NCBI GenBank assembly: GCA_028871235.1
Contig: JAGWNO010000126.1
Span: 1-5,677, forward strand
Length of the DNA stretch: 5,677 nucleotides
Direction of reading: 5' to 3'
From: Gammaproteobacteria bacterium
GTDB lineage: Bacteria > Pseudomonadota > Gammaproteobacteria > Natronospirales > REEB76
A model generated the notes under the pieces. That model had not been told where the DNA came from. It searched no databases and saw only the letters and a list, made by a program, of their open reading frames with translations. The stretch's first letter is position 1. Every line of letters begins with the position of its first letter. The position numbers were made by a program, and so were the translations under genes. Shown in pieces: positions 1 through 5,344 of this stretch.

Positions 1-22
1 ATTACAGTGAATCCCAGATCAT

Positions 23-52
23 GCGGCTCCGGATCGGGCCGCTTGTTGCTTT
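23..52 (+). terminator. possible weak intrinsic terminator of an upstream gene
   Basis: GCGGC (23-27) can pair with GCCGC (38-42), and the stem can be extended by a T-G and a C-G pair to leave a loop of six bases. The tract that follows (43-52) is T-rich but broken by G and C. It could end transcription of a gene to the left of the window. No recognisable protein tail is seen at the left edge, so this rests on the fold alone. Confidence 0.25.
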
Positions 53-95
53 GAAAGCATAGTCCAATCTACTAAATTTGCAGTATAGTCGGGTC

Positions 96-123
96 TTGCA
101 TGCCCGCAGCCGCCGGTTATAAT
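96..123 (+). promoter_or_regulatory. sigma-70-type promoter for the small lipoprotein gene
   Basis: A perfect -10 hexamer TATAAT lies at 118-123. A partial -35 box TTGCAT lies at 96-101, with a 16-base spacer. Transcription would start near base 130, giving a leader of about 60 bases before the ATG at 191. The surrounding DNA is more A+T-rich than the rest of the window, as is common at promoters. The -10 box is strong evidence; the -35 box matches the consensus only at its first three bases. Confidence 0.6.
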
Positions 124-161
124 ACTATATAGCTAGTACTTTTGTTTTAGTACCCAGTACC
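123..161 (+). repeat. AGTAC repeats and dyad in the promoter-proximal leader
   Basis: AGTAC occurs three times, at 135-139, 149-153 and 156-160. The last two sit in a tandem heptamer pair (TAGTACC then CAGTACC, 148-161). In addition TACTA (123-127) and TAGTA (134-138) form an inverted repeat over the expected transcription start. Such a layout could be an operator or a leader RNA structure, but no known regulator site is recognised in it. Confidence 0.35.
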
Positions 162-190
162 TCAATTTTGCCCACTTAAGGAGAGGCTAT

Positions 191-538
191 ATGTGGAAAT
201 TGCTGTTTACTGCAAGTCTGGTTGCACTGCTGGTGGCCTGTGCAAGCGCCCCACTCCCGCCTCTCCAGGCGACGGTCGCAACACCCCCTGCCCAACAACC
301 AGCCGCCGGTACCGCAGCCCAACCCACGCCCACTGTGGTCAGCGTCGAACGCGGTACCAAGAATGGTGACCAGAATAAACTCATCTGCAGACAGGATCAG
401 CCACTCGGATCGCACATTCCCCAGCGCATTTGCATCAGCAGGGAACAGATGGAGGCGCGCCACAAGGCCGACCAGGAGGCTTATCGCAATATGACAGAAA
501 AAGGGCACCCCTGCCCGAGCACCGGACCTGGTTGCTGA
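191..538 (+). CDS. small predicted outer-membrane lipoprotein, function unknown
   Basis: The product has 115 residues. Residues 1-17 form a lipoprotein signal peptide: short N-terminus with Lys3, hydrophobic stretch, then lipobox LVAC with Cys17 as the expected lipidated residue. Ala18 follows the cysteine, so outer-membrane sorting is expected. Residues about 20-50 are a Pro/Ala/Thr-rich linker typical of surface lipoproteins. The C-terminal part carries Cys66, Cys81, Cys108 and Cys115. The stretch from ICRQ to the helix-like Glu/Arg/Lys-rich 84-103 resembles a pattern seen in many small proteobacterial proteins (Cys, Gly-Ser, about ten residues, Cys, then a charged helix), as recalled without a search. 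The start is supported by AAGGAG at 178-183, seven bases before the ATG, and by the promoter upstream. It appears to be a single-gene unit: 172 bases separate it from hutU. Its role is not known; disulphide pairing of the four mature cysteines is possible in the periplasm. Confidence 0.8.
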   Translation: MWKLLFTASLVALLVACASAPLPPLQATVATPPAQQPAAGTAAQPTPTVVSVERGTKNGDQNKLICRQDQPLGSHIPQRICISREQMEARHKADQEAYRNMTEKGHPCPSTGPGC

Positions 539-572
539 GTCAAAGTCGCGGTGGTTTGAAGCCCTCACTGTT

Positions 573-690
573 TCTGCCGGACCTTAGCAGGCGCGAGTCA
601 CGTGCTGGCTGTCCGCCCTGAGTCTACGCGGCCGGGATAATACGCTGCCCCCATCCGGCAGAGCATGCCCCACGGTAAACTACCGGCAGA
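573..690. repeat. TCTGCCGG/CCGGCAGA inverted and direct repeats upstream of hutU
   Basis: TCTGCCGGA at 573-581 is the exact reverse complement of TCCGGCAGA at 654-662. A further CCGGCAGA lies at 683-690. The two direct copies are 28 bases apart, and the inverted copy is about 80 bases upstream. They lie in the only sizeable non-coding gap before the hutU-pxp cluster, so they could bind a regulator or fold in RNA. Chance is also possible in DNA this rich in G and C. The sequence does not resemble the HutC operator as I know it. Confidence 0.35.
673..685. promoter_or_regulatory. short perfect dyad just upstream of the hutU ribosome binding site
   Basis: CGGTA (673-677) and TACCG (681-685) form a perfect five-base inverted repeat around AAC. 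It ends 12 bases before the GGAGGA of hutU. A repressor site here, or a small hairpin affecting ribosome access, would fit the place. No convincing promoter with both boxes was found in 539-710; GATAAT at 636-641 has no matching -35 box. Function is inferred from position only. Confidence 0.25.
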
Positions 691-697
691 TGACGCC

Positions 698-703
698 GGA
701 GGA
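698..703 (+). promoter_or_regulatory. strong ribosome binding site that fixes the hutU start at GTG 711
   Basis: GGAGGA lies seven bases before the GTG at 711, an ideal spacing. The alternative ATG at 690 has no purine-rich site at a suitable distance, and it would place this Shine-Dalgarno sequence inside the coding region. The shorter protein also fits the family length better. Confidence 0.75.
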
Positions 704-710
704 TTTGACC

Positions 711-2381
711 GTGCCCACCCGTTTCCGCGATGTCGAGCTGCATGCCCCGACCGGGACCCGGTTGTCCTGCAAGGGCTGGCAGCAGGAAGCCGCCCTGAGG
801 ATGCTGCACAACAACCTGGATCCACAGGTGGCAGAGAATCCCCGGGAACTGGTGGTCTACGGCGGCATTGGCCGGGCGGCGCGGGACTGGGAATGTTTTG
901 ACAAAATCGTCGAGACCCTGAAGCGGCTTGAGGATGACGAGACGCTGCTGATCCAGTCCGGCAAGCCGGTGGGAGTGTTTAAGACCCATAACGCGGCGCC
1001 GCGGGTGCTCATCGCTAATTCCAACCTGGTGGGCAAATGGGCCACCTGGGAGCATTTCTTTGAACTGGATCGCAAGGGTCTGATGATGTTCGGCCAGATG
1101 ACGGCCGGCTCCTGGATCTATATCGGTTCCCAGGGCATCGTGCAGGGCACCTACGAGACCTTCGCAGAGGCAGTGCGCCAGCATTATCAAGGCGACGCCC
1201 GCGGCAAATGGCTGCTGACCGGCGGCCTCGGCGGCATGGGCGGCGCGCAGCCGCTGGCGGCGGTATTCGCGGGCTTAAGCTGCCTTGCGGTGGAGGTGGA
1301 TGAGAGCCGCATCGATAAGCGTCTTAACACCGGCTATCTGGACCACAAGGCAAAATCCCTCGAGCAGGCGATCGCCATCCTGCGCACCGCCACGCGTAAA
1401 AACGCAGCAGTGTCCGTGGGCCTGCTGGGGAATGCGGCGGAAGTGTTTGAGGAGATATTGAAAGGCGATTTCCAGCCGCAGCTCGTCACCGACCAGACTT
1501 CCGCCCACGATCCCTTGAATGGCTACATCCCGGCCGGTTATGCGCTGGCTGCGGCCGCGACCCTGCGCCGGAGCGACCCCAAGCAATACGTGCAGTTGTC
1601 AAAAGCCTCCATGGCACGGCAGGTGCGCGCCATGCTCGGTTTCCAGAAAATGGGTATCCCCACCTTTGATTACGGCAATAACATACGTGCCATGGCGCAG
1701 GATGCGGGGGTCAGCAACGCCTTCGATTTCAAGGGCTTCGTGCCGCTGTATATCCGGCCGCTGTTCTGCGAGGGCATGGGACCGTTCCGCTGGGTGGCCC
1801 TGTCCGGTGATCCCGAAGACATCTACAGGACGGACGCCAAGGCCAAAGCACTATTCCCGGACAAGCCGCACCTGCACCGCTGGCTGGATATGGCGCGCCA
1901 GCGCATCCACTTCCAGGGATTGCCGGCGCGCATCTGCTGGCTGGGTTACAAGGAACGCCACCGGTTGGGCCTGGCCTTCAACGACATGGTGCGTGAGGGT
2001 GAATTGAAGGCACCCATCGTCATCGGCCGCGATCACCTGGACGCCGGCTCGGTGGCCTCGCCCAACCGCGAGACCGAAGGCATGCAGGATGGTTCCGATG
2101 CCGTAGCCGACTGGCCGATACTGAACGCGCTGCTCAATACGGCGAGCGGTGCCTCCTGGGTGAGCTTCCACCATGGCGGTGGAGTGGGCATGGGTTACGC
2201 GCTGCACGCCGGTGTGGTGATTGTCGCCGATGGCAGCGAGCAGGCGTCCCGGGCGCTGGCGCGCGTGCTCACCAACGACCCAGGCACCGGCGTCATGCGC
2301 CATGCGGATGCGGGTTACGGGAAGGCCGTGCAGATCGCCAAGGAACGCGGCCTCGATCTGCCCATGCTGGGCATGCGCTGA
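711..2381 (+). CDS. hutU: urocanate hydratase (urocanase)
   Basis: This cytosolic enzyme (EC 4.2.1.49) adds water to urocanate to give 4-imidazolone-5-propionate, the second step of histidine degradation, using tightly bound NAD+. From GTG 711 the product has 556 residues, against about 557 for the Pseudomonas putida enzyme as recalled. The family is unmistakable: NNLDPQVAENP and VVYGGIGRAARDWE near the N-terminus, QMTAGSWIYIGSQGIVQGTYE, the glycine-rich NAD-binding loop GGLGGMGGAQP (about residues 171-181), TDQTSAHDPLNGYIPAGY, FDYGNNIRAMA, and the C-terminal IGRDHLDAGSVASPNRETE and HHGGGVGMGY. Cys409 in RICWLGYKERHR corresponds to the active-site Cys410 of P. putida. No truncation or frameshift is seen. 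An ATG at 690 would add seven residues, but GGAGGA favours 711. It is followed after 21 bases by pxpA, so co-transcription is likely. No other hut gene lies in the window. Confidence 0.97.
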   Translation: MPTRFRDVELHAPTGTRLSCKGWQQEAALRMLHNNLDPQVAENPRELVVYGGIGRAARDWECFDKIVETLKRLEDDETLLIQSGKPVGVFKTHNAAPRVLIANSNLVGKWATWEHFFELDRKGLMMFGQMTAGSWIYIGSQGIVQGTYETFAEAVRQHYQGDARGKWLLTGGLGGMGGAQPLAAVFAGLSCLAVEVDESRIDKRLNTGYLDHKAKSLEQAIAILRTATRKNAAVSVGLLGNAAEVFEEILKGDFQPQLVTDQTSAHDPLNGYIPAGYALAAAATLRRSDPKQYVQLSKASMARQVRAMLGFQKMGIPTFDYGNNIRAMAQDAGVSNAFDFKGFVPLYIRPLFCEGMGPFRWVALSGDPEDIYRTDAKAKALFPDKPHLHRWLDMARQRIHFQGLPARICWLGYKERHRLGLAFNDMVREGELKAPIVIGRDHLDAGSVASPNRETEGMQDGSDAVADWPILNALLNTASGASWVSFHHGGGVGMGYALHAGVVIVADGSEQASRALARVLTNDPGTGVMRHADAGYGKAVQIAKERGLDLPMLGMR

Positions 2382-2402
2382 GTGGACGTTTCAAGGCCTG
2401 GC

Positions 2403-3137
2403 GTGGTGATGGACCTCAACGCCGATCTTGGTGAGGGCGGAGACCATGATGCGGCGCTGCTTGGCATCGTCACCAGCGCCAGCATCGCCTGCGGCGGGCA
2501 TGCAGGCGATCAGCAGAGCATGACCGATACCGTCGCCATGGCCGTGCATAATGGCGTCAGTATCGGCGCACACGTCTCCTATCCAGACCCGAAGCATTTC
2601 GGTCGTCGTGATCTGGATCTGCCGGCTGACATACTGTGCTCGGAAATCCTTTCACAGTTGCACGCACTGGACCGCGTCGCACGCAGCGCCGGCGCCAGCT
2701 TGCACTATGTGAAGGCTCACGGCGCGCTCTACAACCGCATGGCGGACGACGCGGCAACTGCGGAAGCGGTGCTTACTGCTATCCAGCAATTTGGCACGGC
2801 ATTGCCGATCCTGATCTTACCGGACTGTATCGGCATGGACGTGGCGCGGGCGCGGGGCATCGCTGCTGTCGCCGAAGCCTTTGTCGACCGCGCCTACACC
2901 GATGCCGGCCGACTGGTCCCGCGCGCGCAGCCCGGCGCCGTCATTACCGATGCGGCGGCGGAGCGGGCCGTGAGTATCGCCTGCCAGGGCAGAGTGCGCA
3001 GCATCAATAACCGGGTCATCGAACTCGCAGCCCGTTCATTGTGCGTGCACAGCGACACACCGGGTGCGGTGACGCTGGCACGGACGGTGCGGGATACCCT
3101 GCTGCAGGCCGGCATCACGCTGCGTGCTTTCGCATGA
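2403..3137 (+). CDS. pxpA: 5-oxoprolinase subunit A (LamB/YcsF family)
   Basis: PxpA works with PxpB and PxpC as the prokaryotic ATP-dependent 5-oxoprolinase, which opens 5-oxo-L-proline (pyroglutamate) to L-glutamate in the cytosol. Family marks from GTG 2403 (244 residues): DLNADLGEG at 4-12, IACGGHAGD at 28-36, GAHVSYPD at 55-62, FGRRDLDLP at 66-74, YVKAHGALYN at 102-111, FVDRAYTDAGRLVPRAQPGAVI at about 160-181 and LCVHSDTPGAV at 213-223. The start choice rests on AAGG at 2393-2396 with a six-base spacer, and on exact N-terminal register and length with E. coli PxpA (244 residues) as recalled. GTG 2406, ATG 2409 or GTG 2382, which abuts the hutU stop, are alternatives. The YVK...HGALYN, VSYPD and HxDTPGAV forms recall the actinobacterial-type branch more than the E. 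coli one. Ala105 replaces a usual proline in KPHG, and Ser217 a usual glycine in HGD. Its stop overlaps the pxpB start by four bases. Confidence 0.93.
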   Translation: MVMDLNADLGEGGDHDAALLGIVTSASIACGGHAGDQQSMTDTVAMAVHNGVSIGAHVSYPDPKHFGRRDLDLPADILCSEILSQLHALDRVARSAGASLHYVKAHGALYNRMADDAATAEAVLTAIQQFGTALPILILPDCIGMDVARARGIAAVAEAFVDRAYTDAGRLVPRAQPGAVITDAAAERAVSIACQGRVRSINNRVIELAARSLCVHSDTPGAVTLARTVRDTLLQAGITLRAFA

Positions 3138-3745
3138 ACATCCGCTTCTGGGGCGATAGCGCGCTGCTGGTGGAAGTGCAGGATTTCCGCGCCGCCCGGC
3201 AGTTACGCGAGATGCTGCTTGCGCTGGCGTTCACCGGCATCCGTGAACTGGTGCCCGGCTATCGCAGCCTGCTCATCGAAGCGGATCCGCTGACGGTCGA
3301 TCTCGCCGAACTGGCACGGCGCCTGCCGCAACTGACGCAGCAATCCATGCTCCTTCCCGCGCCGCGCCAGCAGGAAATCGAAGTTATCTATGACGGCGAA
3401 GATCTGGAAGCCGTGGCACGTGCCACCGGTCTCGCCGTGCAGGAAGTGATCCGCCGGCACGCGGCGGCACACTACACCGTCGCTTTCCTGGGGTTCGCGC
3501 CCGGTTTTCCCTATCTGGTGGGGTTGGATACAACCCTGCGGGTGCCGCGTCTCAAGACACCGCGCACGCGCGTGCCCGCCGGCTCCGTGGCCATCGCCGG
3601 TGAATTCACCGGCATTTACCCGCAGGCCACACCGGGTGGCTGGCGGTTGCTTGGCCACACTGATACCTGTCTGTTCAATCCGGCACAGGCGCCGCCGGCA
3701 TTGCTGGCGCCCGGCGACCGAGTGCGTTTCAGGGTGCGTGCATGA
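3134..3745 (+). CDS. pxpB: 5-oxoprolinase subunit B (KipI-type, allophanate hydrolase subunit 1 family)
   Basis: This subunit pairs with PxpC and acts with PxpA to hydrolyse 5-oxoproline using ATP. The product has 203 residues, slightly shorter than E. coli PxpB (about 218 as recalled). The N-terminal part begins FWGDSALLVEV and contains VPGYRSLLIE at about 40-49. The C-terminal cyclophilin-like half carries the family's signature blocks: FLGFAPGFPYLVGL at 118-131, PRLKTPRTRVPAGSVAIAG at 138-156, and TGIYPQATPGGWRLLGHT at 159-176, ending in LAPGDRVRFRV. The ATG lies within the ATGA overlap with the pxpA stop, so translation is probably coupled. In Bacillus subtilis the relative KipI inhibits the sporulation kinase KinA; nothing here suggests that role, and the complete pxpABC set favours oxoprolinase. 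Confidence 0.94.
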   Translation: MNIRFWGDSALLVEVQDFRAARQLREMLLALAFTGIRELVPGYRSLLIEADPLTVDLAELARRLPQLTQQSMLLPAPRQQEIEVIYDGEDLEAVARATGLAVQEVIRRHAAAHYTVAFLGFAPGFPYLVGLDTTLRVPRLKTPRTRVPAGSVAIAGEFTGIYPQATPGGWRLLGHTDTCLFNPAQAPPALLAPGDRVRFRVRA

Positions 3746-4770
3746 TCACCCTGCTGGAACCCGGATTATTCACCAGCGTGCAGGACGGGGGCCGCACCGG
3801 TTACAGCCATCTCGGTGTACCGCGCGCGGGGGCCGCCGACCTGCTGAGCCTGAGTCATGCCAACCTGCTGGTGGGCAACACCCCGCATGCAGCGGCGCTG
3901 GAGATGACCCTGGCCGGTCCGGACTTGCGCTTCGAGGCGGACACGGTCATGGCGCTGGCCGGCGGGAGCGTGGAGGCGCGGCTGGATGGAGCGCCCGTGG
4001 CCATGTACCAGAGTGTAGCGGTGCGGGCCGGCCAGATATTACGATGCGGCACAGTGCAGACTGGCATGCGCTGTTACCTGGCAGTCGCCGGCGGCATCCG
4101 CAGCGCGCAGGTTCTGGGCAGTGCTTCCACGGATACTCTGGCCGGTCTCGGTCCCGCGGCGCTGCAAGCCGGCGCGCAACTGCCGATCCAGGCGGCCGCG
4201 CTGCAGCAGGGCTTCTATCTGCGCTCACCACCCGTATTCACCGATAGTGTCGCAATGCGGGTGATCCTCGGTCCTCACCAGGACCACTTCACGCCTCAAG
4301 CCCTGCAGATATTCCTGGCAGCCGCTTTCCGGGTGCGTGCCGACAGCGATCGCAGCGGTTTACGTCTCGGCGGCCCGAGTGTCGCCCGTCAGATTGATGA
4401 TGAACTGGATTCCCAGGGCATGCTCACCGGCGCCGTGCAGGTGCCCGCCGATGGCCAGCCCATTGTATTGCTGCCCAACCACGGCGCCACCGGCGGCTAT
4501 CCGGTGATCGCCGCGGTGATCAGCGCGGATGTGCCGTACCTCGGCCAGCTGCGTCCCGGTACCAGGGTGCGTTTCCATACTGTCACGCGCGCGCAGGCTC
4601 TGGACGCGCTTGCGGCGGAGCAGCAAAAGTGGCGGGTCGCGCTGACATCCGCCGACCCCGGCTTGCTGGAGGCGCGCGCCCTGATGATGCTTGCCAAGGC
4701 GCATCCCGCACTGCGTGCGGCACAGTTGCAGCGGGGACCGGTGCGGGTGCGCATGCGGCGCGGGCCGTGA
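3742..4770 (+). CDS. pxpC: 5-oxoprolinase subunit C (KipA-type, biotin-dependent carboxyltransferase family name)
   Basis: This is the third subunit of the ATP-dependent 5-oxoprolinase, forming a unit with PxpB. Databases often name the family biotin-dependent carboxyltransferase or allophanate hydrolase subunit 2 because of homology to urea amidolyase, but no biotin domain is present here. The 342-residue product shows VQDGGRTGYSHLGVPRAGAAD at 13-33, NLLVGN at 41-46, YLAVAGGI at 112-119, GSASTDTLAGLG at 126-137, DRSGLRLGGP at 203-212, SQGMLTGAVQVPADGQPIVLL at about 224-244, TGGYPVIA at 250-257 and LGQLRPGTRVRF at 267-278. After AEQQKW (about 292-297), where E. coli PxpC (about 310 residues) is near its end, this protein has roughly 32 extra residues ending in an arginine-rich tail. 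The start overlaps the pxpB stop in ATGA; its own stop overlaps the next ATG by one base. Confidence 0.94.
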   Translation: MITLLEPGLFTSVQDGGRTGYSHLGVPRAGAADLLSLSHANLLVGNTPHAAALEMTLAGPDLRFEADTVMALAGGSVEARLDGAPVAMYQSVAVRAGQILRCGTVQTGMRCYLAVAGGIRSAQVLGSASTDTLAGLGPAALQAGAQLPIQAAALQQGFYLRSPPVFTDSVAMRVILGPHQDHFTPQALQIFLAAAFRVRADSDRSGLRLGGPSVARQIDDELDSQGMLTGAVQVPADGQPIVLLPNHGATGGYPVIAAVISADVPYLGQLRPGTRVRFHTVTRAQALDALAAEQQKWRVALTSADPGLLEARALMMLAKAHPALRAAQLQRGPVRVRMRRGP

Positions 4771-5285
4771 TGGAACTTTCCCTGACGGACGGCTTCCATG
4801 CCGGCATGTACGAGCCGCGCTTCCGTTGGATTGCCGGCATGCTGCTGGCCGCCGCTGTTGCGGCCTGTGGGCAATGGCCGGAACGCCCGGCAGCGCTGCC
4901 TTACGGCCCGGTCCAGCCTGCCAAAGAAGCAGAGATAGTGCGCCTGGTGCGCCAGGAACTGGGCATACCTTATCACTACGGCGGCGACACCCCGCGGGGT
5001 TTCGATTGCAGCGGGTTGGTGTTCTACGTGTACCGGCGGGCGGGCATCCAGGTGCCGCGCACCGCCAATGCGCAGCTGTATGCCTCCCAGCCGCTGGCCA
5101 GGGACGCGCTGCAGCCGGGTGATCTGGTGTTCTTCGAGATCGCGGGAGATGCGCAGATGCATGTGGGCATCTATGTGGGCAACGGCCGGTTCATCCATGC
5201 CCCGCAAAGCGGCGGGGTAGTGTCCTATGCGCGGCTGGATGACGCCTACTGGAGAACCCGTTTCGTGGGCGGCGGGCGTTTCTGA
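4770..5285 (+). CDS. NlpC/P60 (C40) peptidoglycan endopeptidase, predicted lipoprotein
   Basis: This is a cell-wall hydrolase of the NlpC/P60 cysteine peptidase family, which cuts peptide bonds in peptidoglycan stems or cross-links. From ATG 4770 it has 171 residues. Hydrophobic residues 21-32 end in the lipobox VAAC with Cys33 as the lipidation site, so the enzyme should be anchored in the envelope and face the periplasm. The catalytic domain spans about 54-165: YHYGGDTPRGFDCSG with nucleophile Cys80, LQPGDLVFF at 114-122, HVGIYVG with His131, and FIHAP with His143 as the third polar residue. The domain resembles E. coli MepS (Spr) and NlpC. The start is uncertain: ATG 4770 overlaps the pxpC stop (TGATG, coupled translation), whereas ATG 4806 gives a cleaner signal peptide with Arg-containing N-terminus (159 residues). 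Neither has a strong ribosome binding site. The family is certain; the bond it cuts is not. Confidence 0.9.
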   Translation: MELSLTDGFHAGMYEPRFRWIAGMLLAAAVAACGQWPERPAALPYGPVQPAKEAEIVRLVRQELGIPYHYGGDTPRGFDCSGLVFYVYRRAGIQVPRTANAQLYASQPLARDALQPGDLVFFEIAGDAQMHVGIYVGNGRFIHAPQSGGVVSYARLDDAYWRTRFVGGGRF

Positions 5286-5344
5286 CAGGATGTTGCAATG
5301 ACCCGCCGTGGTGTTTCCCGATTCGAAAACCGCAAATGCTATTT

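Noticed and set aside
1..62. Possible tail of an upstream gene, open in two plus-strand frames to stops at 52-54 and 60-62
   Set aside because: Fewer than 20 codons are visible in each, with no recognisable sequence, so neither can be supported.
176..568. Minus-strand reading frame (130 codons) opposite the small lipoprotein
   Set aside because: The plus-strand gene has a promoter, a good ribosome binding site and a lipobox; the opposite frame has none of these.
604..641. Promoter for hutU (GATAAT at 636-641, or a sigma-54 type GG/GC site near 607)
   Set aside because: No acceptable -35 box lies at 16-18 bases, and the GG at 607-608 is not followed by GC at the required distance.
624..1190. 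Minus-strand reading frame (188 codons) over the start of hutU
   Set aside because: The plus-strand frame encodes unmistakable urocanase sequence here; the opposite frame has no recognisable domain or ribosome binding site.
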